This document shows positions 13,424 through 20,009 of a stretch of DNA of 21,825 nucleotides, piece by piece. Source of the stretch: JBBTXM01 sp038062255. Its GTDB lineage: Bacteria; Patescibacteriota; Minisyncoccia; UBA11713; 2-01-FULL-45-33. The first letter of the stretch is position 1. Each line of letters starts with the position of its first letter. The notes beneath the pieces were generated by a model, which searched no databases, was not told the origin of the DNA, and saw only the letters and a list, made by a program, of their open reading frames with translations. The translations under genes and the position numbers were made by a program. The stretch spans positions 1 to 21,825 of the forward strand of contig JBBTXM010000006.1 of assembly GCA_038062255.1 (NCBI GenBank). The letters run 5' to 3'.

Positions 13424-13916
13424 TTTCTCTTTTTGTTACCTGATCCATTATGACCTTTTTTACTTCGTAAATATGCGGAACCTCTTTTATACTAAAAGAT
13501 CTTTCTCCGGCTGTTTGTATGCGCAAATTTCCGTATTTTAAAAATGTCGCCACCATGTGCGGAACCTCTACGGTGATATCCTGGATTTTATCAATGCCAA
13601 ATTCCGATGTTTCTCTTCTAAAAAGTCCGTGCTGTTCCACGTCTATCACCCTTTCATTTGTAATAATCCAAATATCAAGATAATGGTCCATCCAAAAAAG
13701 AAACGCTATGAGCATCACAACCATCAAATATGTTATTGCCAAAAACTGCGCGTAGACTATCGCGCTTGCGCTTACGGCCCCGGTTTCAAAAAGAAACCCA
13801 GCGAAGGTTATGGGGGCTATGAGCAAAATCGCCACAACAACTATTTTGGAAAAAAATGCTATCCAGTGCTTGTGCACCACCATCAAAATTTTCTCGTTTG
13901 GATATAAAGTAATCAT
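13392..13916 (-). CDS. Membrane protein with bacterial PH (bPH2) domain
   Basis: The 174-aa product has two membrane spans (about 20-43 and 52-76) and then a bPH2 domain (about 80-158) with the typical YLDIWIITNERVIDVEQHGLF start and an FGIDKIQDI strand. YdbT-like bPH2 proteins are membrane-associated; roles proposed for the family include envelope stress response, but the function here is unknown. It overlaps the upstream 67-aa membrane gene by 4 nt (ATGA) and the downstream yebC by 32 nt, so translation is probably coupled. Confidence 0.85.
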   Translation of the reverse strand: MITLYPNEKILMVVHKHWIAFFSKIVVVAILLIAPITFAGFLFETGAVSASAIVYAQFLAITYLMVVMLIAFLFWMDHYLDIWIITNERVIDVEQHGLFRRETSEFGIDKIQDITVEVPHMVATFLKYGNLRIQTAGERSFSIKEVPHIYEVKKVIMDQVTKRENVGPQQMGAN

Positions 13917-14116
13917 GTTTGAAATGGCAGGCGGATAAATAACACCAAAGAAAAAACGTTTAAAATAATTACCGCAGCCAAAAATCCTCTAATCACCCAT
14001 TTTGAGTAGTCCATTGGCAGAATATATTCCCGCAGATGCCACAAAATCGAATACACAAAAAACCAGTATATCGCCAAAAATATTATATAAATCCCAAGCG
14101 CAAGCCCGAAAGTCAT
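13913..14116 (-). CDS. 67-aa two-span membrane protein
   Basis: Two hydrophobic segments (about residues 3-25 and 43-63) are joined by a short polar loop (HLREYILPMDYSKW), with RLPFQT at the end. It overlaps the toxin gene upstream and the PH-domain gene downstream by 4 nt each (ATGA). This places it firmly in the operon and suggests it works with the PH-domain membrane protein. No known family is recognised. Confidence 0.75.
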   Translation of the reverse strand: MTFGLALGIYIIFLAIYWFFVYSILWHLREYILPMDYSKWVIRGFLAAVIILNVFSLVLFIRLPFQT

Positions 14117-14358
14117 TTCGGATGTTTTGTTATTTCCATGATAATATAACTACCTTTCTTAATTTTGAAGTAAAAACGAAAGTCGTCATCTACCCTGGCT
14201 TGCCACAGGTCATTTTCTCCACCGTATTTTTTTGCGCGCAAAGACGGATGTCGAATATTGCTTAGTAAAAATATCAATTGTTTTCTAAATTTTTTTACAA
14301 TTTCTGGCGGTAATTTTTCAAAACTATTTTCAAAAGATTCAGAAAGTACTACTTTCAT
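14113..14358 (-). CDS. RelE/ParE-family toxin-like protein
   Basis: The 81-aa protein has the RelE/ParE layout: an N-terminal helix pair (ESFENSFEKLPPEIVKKFRK), HPSLRAKKYGG, the DLWQARVDDDFRFYFKI beta strands and the ending IIMEITKHPK. The WxxRV-DDFR-F pattern and the late histidine fit mRNA-interferase-type members, but catalytic residues differ widely in this family and activity cannot be read. It overlaps the antitoxin-like gene upstream by 4 nt, the usual order of a type II toxin-antitoxin pair. Confidence 0.8.
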   Translation of the reverse strand: MKVVLSESFENSFEKLPPEIVKKFRKQLIFLLSNIRHPSLRAKKYGGENDLWQARVDDDFRFYFKIKKGSYIIMEITKHPK

Positions 14359-14654
14359 TGTTTTTTATTCCTAACTTTTCTTGATTCTAAAAATCTAAAA
14401 ACTTCATCCGCAGTTTCAAATGGGCCGTGAAATTTTCCAGCTTCGTATTCGCGAAGTCTTTGGGTTAGAGTTTTGTCTAATTTATCGTAAAACTTTTCAT
14501 GTCGTTTGGGAACTTTGAACGATTTCGAACGCCTTACTATAATTTCTTCCTTATTATTTCCCGGACGATTTAAAAGTAGCTCATATTCTTTTCGGGGTAT
14601 AAGCACAAGATCTTTTTCTCTCATTAGCTTTTCCGGAATGGTTATAGTAGTCAT
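14355..14654 (-). CDS. Antitoxin-like protein of the RelE/ParE module
   Basis: The 99-aa protein starts with a short beta-rich segment (MTTITIPEKLMREKDLVLIP) resembling AbrB/PHD-type antitoxin DNA-binding starts. A charged helical C-terminus (about 45-99, including YDKLDKTLTQRLREYEAG) is suited to wrapping a toxin. It is first in the operon. A -10 box TACAAT (14666-14661) lies 6 nt before the ATG. Antitoxins of this kind usually repress their own promoter. The divergent plus-strand promoter at 14692-14720 lies within 40 bp, so both directions could be controlled together. Confidence 0.75.
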   Translation of the reverse strand: MTTITIPEKLMREKDLVLIPRKEYELLLNRPGNNKEEIIVRRSKSFKVPKRHEKFYDKLDKTLTQRLREYEAGKFHGPFETADEVFRFLESRKVRNKKQ

Positions 14655-14660
14655 GAATTT

Positions 14661-14666
14661 ATTGTA
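14661..14666 (-). promoter_or_regulatory. -10 box of the antitoxin-toxin-ruvC operon
   Basis: TACAAT on the minus strand is 6 nt from the ATG at 14654. No good -35 was found. It is divergent from the promoter at 14692-14720. Confidence 0.5.
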
Positions 14667-14691
14667 CTAAATATAAACCACTTTTGCAGTA

Positions 14692-14720
14692 TTGACAAAT
14701 TTTATTGTTGCTGATATACT
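14692..14720 (+). promoter_or_regulatory. Promoter of the 49-aa/145-aa gene pair
   Basis: TTGACA (14692-14697), a 17-nt spacer and TATACT (14715-14720) give a near-consensus sigma70 promoter. The predicted start is near 14727, leaving a leader of about 34 nt that contains AAGGAG. Confidence 0.75.
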
Positions 14721-14760
14721 TAAAAACGGATAGCAACCCAGTTTAAAAAGGAGTCCGAAT

Positions 14761-14910
14761 TTGTATAAAAAAGCAGTAAAAAAGAGTTTACCGAAAAAGC
14801 AGGAAAATATCCGTTTGACTCGGGTGCGCCGGAAACAGAGGCGTCCGGCGTCTCTCAGATTCCACGGCCAGACCACAAAGCCAGTAGTTTTAGAAACGGA
14901 AAGTCTATGA
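14761..14910 (+). CDS. 49-aa very basic protein with TTG start
   Basis: The TTG start is chosen because AAGGAG (14748-14753) lies exactly 7 nt upstream and a strong promoter precedes it. The product starts with YKKAVKKSLPKKQ after the initiator and continues LTRVRRKQRRPASLRFHG, so K and R are very frequent in the first 35 residues, while the end (PVVLETESL) is neutral to acidic. This composition fits nucleic-acid binding, though no fold is recognised. Its stop overlaps the next start as ATGA, so translation of the 145-aa protein is probably coupled to it. Confidence 0.6.
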   Translation: MYKKAVKKSLPKKQENIRLTRVRRKQRRPASLRFHGQTTKPVVLETESL

Positions 14911-15344
14911 GTTTAAAAATTGATAAATACGAAAAGATCGATGTTTTGTTGAATAATGATCTGGTTCGTGAGCTTGTGGAATTTTTGAAAATTAGAAATT
15001 TATCTATGGAAAAGATGCTTTCTGACGCAATACCGCTTTTTGTTTTGTTGTGGGAAGAAAGCCAGAAAGGGCGACTACCAGCCGACATTAATTTGTTTTT
15101 GCCCATATCAGTTAAATCAAAATCAACTACGTTCCATTTGTATTTTGAAAAAGATTCTATTGAATCTTTGAAAAAATTTACCCAGGAACATGCTTTTGAT
15201 GGTATAGATCAAGTAATCAACAGTTCTTTTGTGATTCTTATCTACCTTGTGAAAATGTTTTGTATTGAAGAAGAGATTGTTTTTTTGGTTAAAAATCCTG
15301 AAGGGAAATTTATCATAAACCTTCCAAGTTATTTTAAAAAGTAA
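14907..15344 (+). CDS. Unknown 145-aa protein
   Basis: The protein starts MSLKIDKYEKIDVLLNNDLV and appears mostly helical. It has a possible ribbon-helix-helix or helical N-terminus (VRELVEFLKIRNLSMEKML), a hydrophobic helix (AIPLFVLLWE), then a second similar block (DSIESLKKFTQEHAFDGIDQVINSSFVILIYLVKMF), and ends with KFIINLPSYFKK. The two blocks look like an internal duplication: each runs as a D-S/L-V-L-K-K-F helix, a loop, then a hydrophobic helix. No known family is recognised. It overlaps the 49-aa basic gene by 4 nt and is followed by a hairpin terminator. Confidence 0.75.
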   Translation: MSLKIDKYEKIDVLLNNDLVRELVEFLKIRNLSMEKMLSDAIPLFVLLWEESQKGRLPADINLFLPISVKSKSTTFHLYFEKDSIESLKKFTQEHAFDGIDQVINSSFVILIYLVKMFCIEEEIVFLVKNPEGKFIINLPSYFKK

Positions 15345-15350
15345 AAAATT

Positions 15351-15380
15351 CCCCCGACGAAAGTCGGGGGCATTTCATTT
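15351..15380 (+). terminator. Terminator hairpin after the 145-aa gene
   Basis: CCCCCGAC (15351-15358), GAAA tetraloop and GTCGGGGG (15363-15370) form a perfect 8-bp stem, followed by a T-rich CATTTCATTTC stretch. The T run is weak, but the hairpin is strong and sits 7 nt after the stop. Confidence 0.7.
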
Positions 15381-15422
15381 CACTACCCCAATTTGACGGC
15401 CGTCCGAGAAGGTTAGTAATAA

Positions 15423-15453
15423 AACCCCCTCTCCTTACGAAGGAGAGGGGGTT
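15423..15453 (-). terminator. Terminator hairpin after ruvB
   Basis: A 14-bp perfect stem (AACCCCCTCTCCTT against AAGGAGAGGGGGTT, loop of 3) is followed on the minus strand by TTTTATTA. It lies just past the ruvB stop in the ruvB direction. Its CCCTCTCC/GGAGAGGG sequence has the look of a dispersed repeat. Confidence 0.75.
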
Positions 15454-15463
15454 GGGGGTGAGG

Positions 15464-16507
15464 TTAAATTAATTTCTGCTGTTCGGTTTTGGGAGGGGTG
15501 AGCCCCAAGTGCTCGTATGCTCGAGCTGTGGCGCATCTTCCGCGGGGGGTGCGCTCCAAAAATCCCATCTGCATCAAATACGGTTCCGAAACTTCGTCTA
15601 TTGTATCCACTTCCTCTTGTACACTTGCCGCAATTGTGGTGAGCCCGACTGGACCTCCGGAGAATTTTTTAATTACCGTATCCAGCACCTTTCTATCAAG
15701 AGAGTCGAGGCCTTTGTGGTCGATTTCCAAAAGTTCCAGGGCTTTTTGGGCGAGGTTTTTTGTGATTATTCCTTTTCCGTGAACCTCCGCATAATCTCGA
15801 GCGCGTTTCAGAAGTCGATTGGCGATTCTCGGTGTAAACCTCGAGCGCTCGGCAATAAGCGGAATAGCCTCTTTTTCTATCTCAACCCCCAAAATTTTTG
15901 CCGAACGGCTTATTATTTTTTCTATATCTTCTTTTTTATAAAAATCCAATCTAAAAAGCCCTCCGGAAAATCTTGAACGCAGCGGAGACGAAAGAAGGGC
16001 AATGCGCGTTGTGGCGGCTATTATGCTGAAAGGCGGGAGCTCAAGTTGTATCGCGCGGGCTGTAGGCCCCTTTCCTATTATTATGTCGAGCGATCTATTT
16101 TCCATTGCGGGGTAGAGAACTTCTTCGATTAGTTTGTTTAGCCTGTGCGCTTCATCTATAAATAGAATTTCTCCCGCCGAAAGGTTTGTTAAAATTGAAG
16201 CGAGGTCGCCGACTTTTTCTATTGCCGGTCCGGAAGTTACTCTTATTTGCGCATTCATTTCCTTTGCCACAAGGTAGGCAAGGGTGGTTTTTCCCAAACC
16301 GGCGGGTCCATAAAATAAAAGGTGTTCAACGCTTTCTTTGCGTTTTTTGGCGGCTTCTATTAAAATTTTAAGGTTGTTTTTAATGGATTCTTGGCCTACA
16401 TATTCTTCAAAGACGCTGGGGCGCAACGCAAAATCCAAAGACTTGTCCTCAGTCCTTTTTTTGGGGGTTACTGCGTACTTTTCTTCTCCCTCTTGGGGCA
16501 TTGACAT
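15464..16507 (-). CDS. ruvB: Holliday junction branch-migration ATPase RuvB
   Basis: The 347-aa AAA+ motor has normal length. RuvB features are the RPSVFEEYVGQE start (29-40), Walker A GPAGLGKT (67-74), Walker B DEAH (118-121), sensor 1 AATTRIALLSSPLRSRF with the arginine finger, and the C-terminal winged helix (GGPVGLTTIAASVQEEVDT, then PRGRCATARAYEHLG). It drives branch migration with RuvA. A TATAAA box lies 6 nt upstream of the ATG. The start codon region overlaps the -35 of a divergent plus-strand promoter. Confidence 0.98.
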   Translation of the reverse strand: MSMPQEGEEKYAVTPKKRTEDKSLDFALRPSVFEEYVGQESIKNNLKILIEAAKKRKESVEHLLFYGPAGLGKTTLAYLVAKEMNAQIRVTSGPAIEKVGDLASILTNLSAGEILFIDEAHRLNKLIEEVLYPAMENRSLDIIIGKGPTARAIQLELPPFSIIAATTRIALLSSPLRSRFSGGLFRLDFYKKEDIEKIISRSAKILGVEIEKEAIPLIAERSRFTPRIANRLLKRARDYAEVHGKGIITKNLAQKALELLEIDHKGLDSLDRKVLDTVIKKFSGGPVGLTTIAASVQEEVDTIDEVSEPYLMQMGFLERTPRGRCATARAYEHLGLTPPKTEQQKLI

Positions 16508-16529
16508 TTTATTTTTATATTGATATAAT
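16501..16529 (+). promoter_or_regulatory. Perfect sigma70 promoter divergent from ruvB
   Basis: TTGACA (16501-16506), 17 nt and TATAAT (16524-16529) match the consensus exactly. The -35 overlaps the ruvB start codon. The predicted start is A16536, 17 nt before a 12-bp closing stem. Confidence 0.8.
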
Positions 16530-16535
16530 AATACA

Positions 16536-16706
16536 AGTTTCTGATGATTAGTCTCCAGGCAATTTTTTCTCTCGCTTGCGAGAGGAAAATCTGGTTTTAT
16601 CTTAAATCTACGGACAAACCGGTTGTCCGCTCCGGTGGAATTTACTGGATTGCTCCTCGGAGAAAATCTAAGCTCTATCTACCCATGGAAGAGCAATTGC
16701 CTGGAG
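16536..16706 (+). ncRNA. Candidate structured RNA between ruvB and pilB
   Basis: A perfect promoter reads into this segment. Its ends are a 12-bp perfect inverted repeat (CTCCAGGCAATT 16553-16564; AATTGCCTGGAG 16695-16706) that would close the RNA. Inside are a hairpin with a CUUG tetraloop (CTCTCG/CGAGAG, 16569-16584), a 7-bp hairpin (CGGACAA/TTGTCCG, 16611-16629) and CTCCG/CGGAG (16630-16662). The pattern fits a compact multi-helix RNA of about 170 nt. I could not match it to SRP RNA, RNase P RNA, tmRNA or a known riboswitch. No terminator is seen; the 3' end abuts the convergent pilB stop. An 80-codon frame (16544-16786) runs through it and 79 nt into the pilB antisense strand, so coding cannot be fully excluded. 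Confidence 0.5.
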
Positions 16707-16707
16707 G

Positions 16708-18339
16708 CTATTCCTCAGAAACGACTCTATTTAATTCTTCAAAGGACGTTATTCCCGATAAAACTTTTAATAACCCGTCTTGGTAAATTGTTATCATGCC
16801 CTGTTTTTCAGCGGCTTTTTTTATGTCCGCTTCAGGCGGGTTTTGCAAAATTAATCTTTCTATTTCGTCGTTCACCAAAAAAGCTTCGAATATTCCGGTT
16901 CTCCCGCGGTATCCAGTAAAATTGCAATGCTCGCAGCCGACAGTCTTCCATAATTTCATTTCTTTCGGCGCTTTTTTAAGAAGGTTTCCTAGGTTTTTTA
17001 TTATTGTTTTTTCCTCATCTTTTTCGGGGCTATATTCTTTTTTGCATTCGGCGCAAAGTTTCCTTACAAGCCTTTGCGCGATGGCAACGTTTATCGCTGG
17101 GGCGATTATATTCGGTTTTATTCCCAAATCTATGAGGCGAGGTATTGTTCCGGCGGCATTATTCGTGTGAAGGGTCGAAAAAACAAGGTGGCCCGTGAGA
17201 GAGGCGTGCATTGCGATATTTGCGGTTTCGAGATCTCGAATTTCTCCAACCAGTATTACGTCCGGATCTTGGCGGAGTATCGACTTGAGGCCGTTTCCGA
17301 AGTCGTATCCCTTATCCGGTTCTATTTGTGTTTGAGTGATATTTTTTATATGGTACTCAATAGGATCTTCTATTGTTATTACCTTTATTTCTGGAGACGC
17401 TATTTTTTTGAGAAATGTGTAGAGAGTGGTGGTTTTTCCGGAACCGGTTGGGCCGGTTGTAATAATCATTCCGTTCGGCTTCATTAACTCTTTTTCCATC
17501 ATTGATAAGACTTGGCTTTGCATGCCAAGATCTTTAATTAAAATTTCTATTGATGAAGGAAGCAATATTCTTATGGCTACGGATTCTCCATAAGGCCCGG
17601 GCAAAGTGGATGTTCTTGCTTCAATGTCGCCATTGTTTTTTAATCTGATGGTGAATCGGCCGTCTTGCGGCCTATCGTGTACATTGAGTTTGAGTTCAGA
17701 AACAAGTTTTATGCGCGAGAGCAAGAGTTTGTAAAGATCTGCCGATATTTCGGCTGTCTCGTGTAGGACCCCATCGAGGCGCAATCTAATAATTGCGGAA
17801 TTTTCACGTGGTTCCATGTGGATGTCGGAGGCTTCAATGATGATGGCTCCTTCAAGAATAATACCCAAAATTTCCGTGGCGTTTTTTGCCTCTTTTTGCT
17901 TGGATTTTTCTTCGAGAAAGTTTCGAATCATTTTTGCATTTGTGGTTTTCTCGAATCTGGATTTTTCAATTTCCACTATTCCGGGCTTTATTTCTTCAAA
18001 TTCCGGGACTTCTTTGTATTTTTCCAAAATTCTTTGAAAACCGGATTCCGAAACCAGGAACAGGCTAACTTCGTAATTTTCATCTTTTAGTTTAGAGGCG
18101 GCCTCTTTTGTGCTGGGATTTTCCGGGTTTGTAACCGCCGCCTGCAATTTTTTGCCAACACTTTGAATTACCGCTATTTTGCGGGCTCTGGCCTCGCTTT
18201 CGGGGATTATTTTAAGAGAGTCTATTTCTATAGTTGTTTTTCCGATATCAATATAAGGAATTCCGTATTTTTGCGATAGAATAACCGCCAAATCTTCCTC
18301 CTCTTTTTTTCTTAGTTCTTCAAAAACTTTGTCCGGCAT
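16708..18339 (-). CDS. pilB: Type IV pilus assembly / type II secretion ATPase (PilB/GspE)
   Basis: The 543-aa protein has the GspE/PilB N-domain (1-110, YGIPYIDI), the second N-terminal domain (about 150-285, ASDIHMEPRENSAIIRLRLDG) and the motor with Walker A GPTGSGKT (296-303). The Asp box VITIEDPIEY, Walker B VILVGEIRD and His box GHLVFSTLHTNN follow. The zinc-binding CAEC...CEHC (about residues 437-484) comes before GYRGRTGIFE. It powers pilus or pseudopilus assembly at the inner face of the membrane. It starts 5 nt upstream of the stop of the gene before it; its -10 box (TACAAT) overlaps that gene's end and lies 6 nt from the ATG, so it can be transcribed on its own. CPR bacteria commonly keep type IV pilus genes, often linked to DNA uptake and host attachment. 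Confidence 0.96.
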   Translation of the reverse strand: MPDKVFEELRKKEEEDLAVILSQKYGIPYIDIGKTTIEIDSLKIIPESEARARKIAVIQSVGKKLQAAVTNPENPSTKEAASKLKDENYEVSLFLVSESGFQRILEKYKEVPEFEEIKPGIVEIEKSRFEKTTNAKMIRNFLEEKSKQKEAKNATEILGIILEGAIIIEASDIHMEPRENSAIIRLRLDGVLHETAEISADLYKLLLSRIKLVSELKLNVHDRPQDGRFTIRLKNNGDIEARTSTLPGPYGESVAIRILLPSSIEILIKDLGMQSQVLSMMEKELMKPNGMIITTGPTGSGKTTTLYTFLKKIASPEIKVITIEDPIEYHIKNITQTQIEPDKGYDFGNGLKSILRQDPDVILVGEIRDLETANIAMHASLTGHLVFSTLHTNNAAGTIPRLIDLGIKPNIIAPAINVAIAQRLVRKLCAECKKEYSPEKDEEKTIIKNLGNLLKKAPKEMKLWKTVGCEHCNFTGYRGRTGIFEAFLVNDEIERLILQNPPEADIKKAAEKQGMITIYQDGLLKVLSGITSFEELNRVVSEE

Positions 18340-18343
18340 ATAT

Positions 18344-19390
18344 TTATTGTATCATTTTTTTTATGCTCCCGCGTATTTTAATTTCGGCCTCAGAAAAGCT
18401 GGAAAATCCATCCGCAAAAAAGTATGGCGACGAAAGAGTTAAACCCATTTCGTAAGCAAGTTTTTTTACTTGGTCCGGATTTTCTCCACCAATCGCGGCT
18501 TTTATCGAATTTTTTGGAAATTCCCATAAAAACGCGAAAAATTCCGCGCCACGCCTCATTTTTTTAATCTCGTAAAAAACCGGCATAACGTAGTCGTCGC
18601 TATTTCCGGTTTTTTCAAAGTCAGAGTGCGTTAAAAAGGTCCAGGCTATTTTAAAGTCTTTTTCGAATTCGCTTCTCTGGAGCGCCCTTCCCAATATTTT
18701 CAAAAATCCACCCCCCCTGATTAGCTCTCCAGCCTCGTGTATTTTGGCAAAATCTGGAGCGAGAGACAAAATTTTATTTTTAATGCTTGCTATTTCTGCC
18801 GATCGCGGGTCGCAATTTTCAAAGGCCATCCAAAACGCTTCTTTGAATTTTTCTGCTCCGTTTCCCAAAAGCGCCGAAACTATTTCGAATATTTTTTGCT
18901 CCACGCTTTTTTCTTTTGAAGTTATTTTTACCACCTCTTTGTGAGGAGTCTGTTTTAGCAGATCTCCGAGCTCGTGTTCGCCGGGGTCCCCCAGCAAAAG
19001 AAGATCCACGGGCATTTTTTCTTTTTCTATTTGTATGTTTTTGGTGTCGAAGTTTTCAGAAGAACTAAGTATTATCTTGATTACACTGCCTTCTTTTTCG
19101 TACTTTAGTTCGGATACAGGAATTTTGTCGGTGTCTATTTTGATAAGAGTGTTTTGGGGTTCCGCGGAATGTTCCAATGCTCGGTTTCCCAAAATGGTTT
19201 CAATAAATTTGCGGGTGTTTTCGGAAATATTTTCGATGACTATACTCGATTTTTTTCCCAACTCCAAAAATGCAGAATGGAGTATCAGAAAAGGGAGGAT
19301 TTTGTAGATATCTTTTGAGCTGCCGATTCTTACGGCGATTGTCTGGGCTCCGTTTACAGCTTCTTTGAATTTTTGGAGCGCTTCGTTCAT
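18344..19390 (-). CDS. Unknown 348-aa protein, possibly a degenerate DHH-type phosphoesterase fold
   Basis: The soluble protein begins MNEALQKFKEAVNGAQTIAV, followed by alternating helices and strands (ILHSAFLELGKKSSIVIENI, MPVDLLLLGDPGEHELG). The later part (about 215-348) holds IHEAGELIRGGGFLKILGRAL and a closing domain (FPKNSIKAAIGGENPDQV). The strand-helix order, the IVIENIS segment and the GD-x-E-LG loop resemble DHH/DHHA1 (NrnA-like) proteins. However, the catalytic DHH, D-x-D and GGGH motifs are missing, so this would be an inactive relative at best. It sits between tsaE (divergent) and pilB (downstream), and its stop lies 5 nt from the pilB ATG. The function is unknown and the family guess is weak. 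Confidence 0.55.
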   Translation of the reverse strand: MNEALQKFKEAVNGAQTIAVRIGSSKDIYKILPFLILHSAFLELGKKSSIVIENISENTRKFIETILGNRALEHSAEPQNTLIKIDTDKIPVSELKYEKEGSVIKIILSSSENFDTKNIQIEKEKMPVDLLLLGDPGEHELGDLLKQTPHKEVVKITSKEKSVEQKIFEIVSALLGNGAEKFKEAFWMAFENCDPRSAEIASIKNKILSLAPDFAKIHEAGELIRGGGFLKILGRALQRSEFEKDFKIAWTFLTHSDFEKTGNSDDYVMPVFYEIKKMRRGAEFFAFLWEFPKNSIKAAIGGENPDQVKKLAYEMGLTLSSPYFFADGFSSFSEAEIKIRGSIKKMIQ

Positions 19391-19404
19391 GCTTCCATTC
19401 GTAG

Positions 19405-19418
19405 CATGCGCTTGCGCA
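19405..19418. repeat. Small palindrome between divergent genes
   Basis: TGCGCTTGCGCA and the neighbouring GCATGC lie in the 56-bp gap between the 348-aa gene and tsaE. They could be an operator for both genes or a repeat remnant. Confidence 0.3.
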
Positions 19419-19428
19419 AACTTAAAAG

Positions 19429-19437
19429 TGTGGATAA
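19429..19437. promoter_or_regulatory. DnaA box upstream of tsaE
   Basis: TGTGGATAA is the reverse complement of the perfect box TTATCCACA. It lies 9 nt before the tsaE ATG. Confidence 0.45.
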
Positions 19438-19446
19438 GTTTGTATT

Positions 19447-19983
19447 ATGAAGCTTGTATCAAAAAGCGAAAAAGAGACGAGAAATTTTGCCCTTCGACTC
19501 GCCCGCAATATTGCGGGACTCGCTCAGGATAAACATGCTGTGGTGTTGAGTTTGGAGGGTGATTTGGGAGCCGGCAAAACAGCTTTTACAAAGGGTTTTG
19601 CAGAAGGGCTTGGTATCAAAGAAAAAATCCAAAGCCCCACGTTTGTAATACTGAAAATTTACAGGGTCAAGGGGATAGGGGCTAGGGTCAAGCGATTGGT
19701 ACATGTTGACGCGTACAGATTAAAACCTAAAGATTTTAAGGTTTTGGGATGGAAGGAATTCATAAAAAATCCACAGAATATAATTTTGGTGGAGTGGGGG
19801 AATAAAATCAAAAGCATTTTGCCAAAAAACTCGTTGCGGATAACTTTCGAGCACGGAAAAAATTCTAAAGAAAGAATAATCATCATTTCTGATATAAAAA
19901 GCGAGGGTTGGGAAAAAATTGTAGATTTTGGAAAAGTTGGTATATCGGCAAAAAAATTTTTACGTCGCATTCGCCAAGAATAA
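19447..19983 (+). CDS. tsaE: tRNA threonylcarbamoyladenosine (t6A) synthesis ATPase TsaE
   Basis: The 178-aa protein has the TsaE motifs: Walker A GDLGAGKT (38-45), SPTFVI (63-68), HVDAYRL (86-92) and VEWG (115-118). It works with TsaB, TsaC and TsaD to make the t6A base at position 37 of ANN-decoding tRNAs. The other Tsa genes are not here. Residues 15-29 (ALRLARNIAGLAQDK) come from a repeat insertion that itself carries a palindrome flanked by 6-bp duplications. A second lysine/glycine-rich segment (VKGIGARVKR, 74-83) replaces the usual short loop and is coded by GGGG-rich DNA. Both lie in surface loops outside the motifs. The family is about 150 aa, so the extra length fits these insertions. 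A 24-bp palindrome begins 3 nt after the stop. Confidence 0.93.
   Translation: MKLVSKSEKETRNFALRLARNIAGLAQDKHAVVLSLEGDLGAGKTAFTKGFAEGLGIKEKIQSPTFVILKIYRVKGIGARVKRLVHVDAYRLKPKDFKVLGWKEFIKNPQNIILVEWGNKIKSILPKNSLRITFEHGKNSKERIIIISDIKSEGWEKIVDFGKVGISAKKFLRRIRQE
19490..19532. repeat. Nested palindromic insertion inside tsaE
   Basis: A CCCTTCGACTCGC...TCAGGATAA repeat is split by a 15-nt palindrome (CCGCAATATTGCGGG, 19503-19517) flanked by ACTCGC on both sides (19497-19502 and 19518-19523). The added 21 nt keep the reading frame. Confidence 0.7.
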
Positions 19984-19985
19984 AA

Positions 19986-20009
19986 TTCACTACAATATAT
20001 TGTAGTGAA
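19986..20009. promoter_or_regulatory. 24-bp perfect palindrome after tsaE
   Basis: TTCACTACAATA (19986-19997) is followed directly by its exact reverse complement (19998-20009). A half-site TTCACTA recurs at 20060-20066. There is no T run, so it is not a typical terminator; it is more like an operator for a dimeric DNA-binding protein or a cruciform site. The rest of 20010-20079 holds no gene. Confidence 0.5.

Noticed and set aside
12901..13541. Long plus-strand frames opposite yebC and the PH-domain gene
   Set aside because: They are mirror frames of well-supported minus-strand genes.
16544..16786. 80-codon plus-strand frame in the ruvB-pilB spacer
   Set aside because: It runs 79 nt antisense through the conserved end of pilB and its DNA is explained by nested stems. 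Kept as an alternative to the RNA call, not as a gene.
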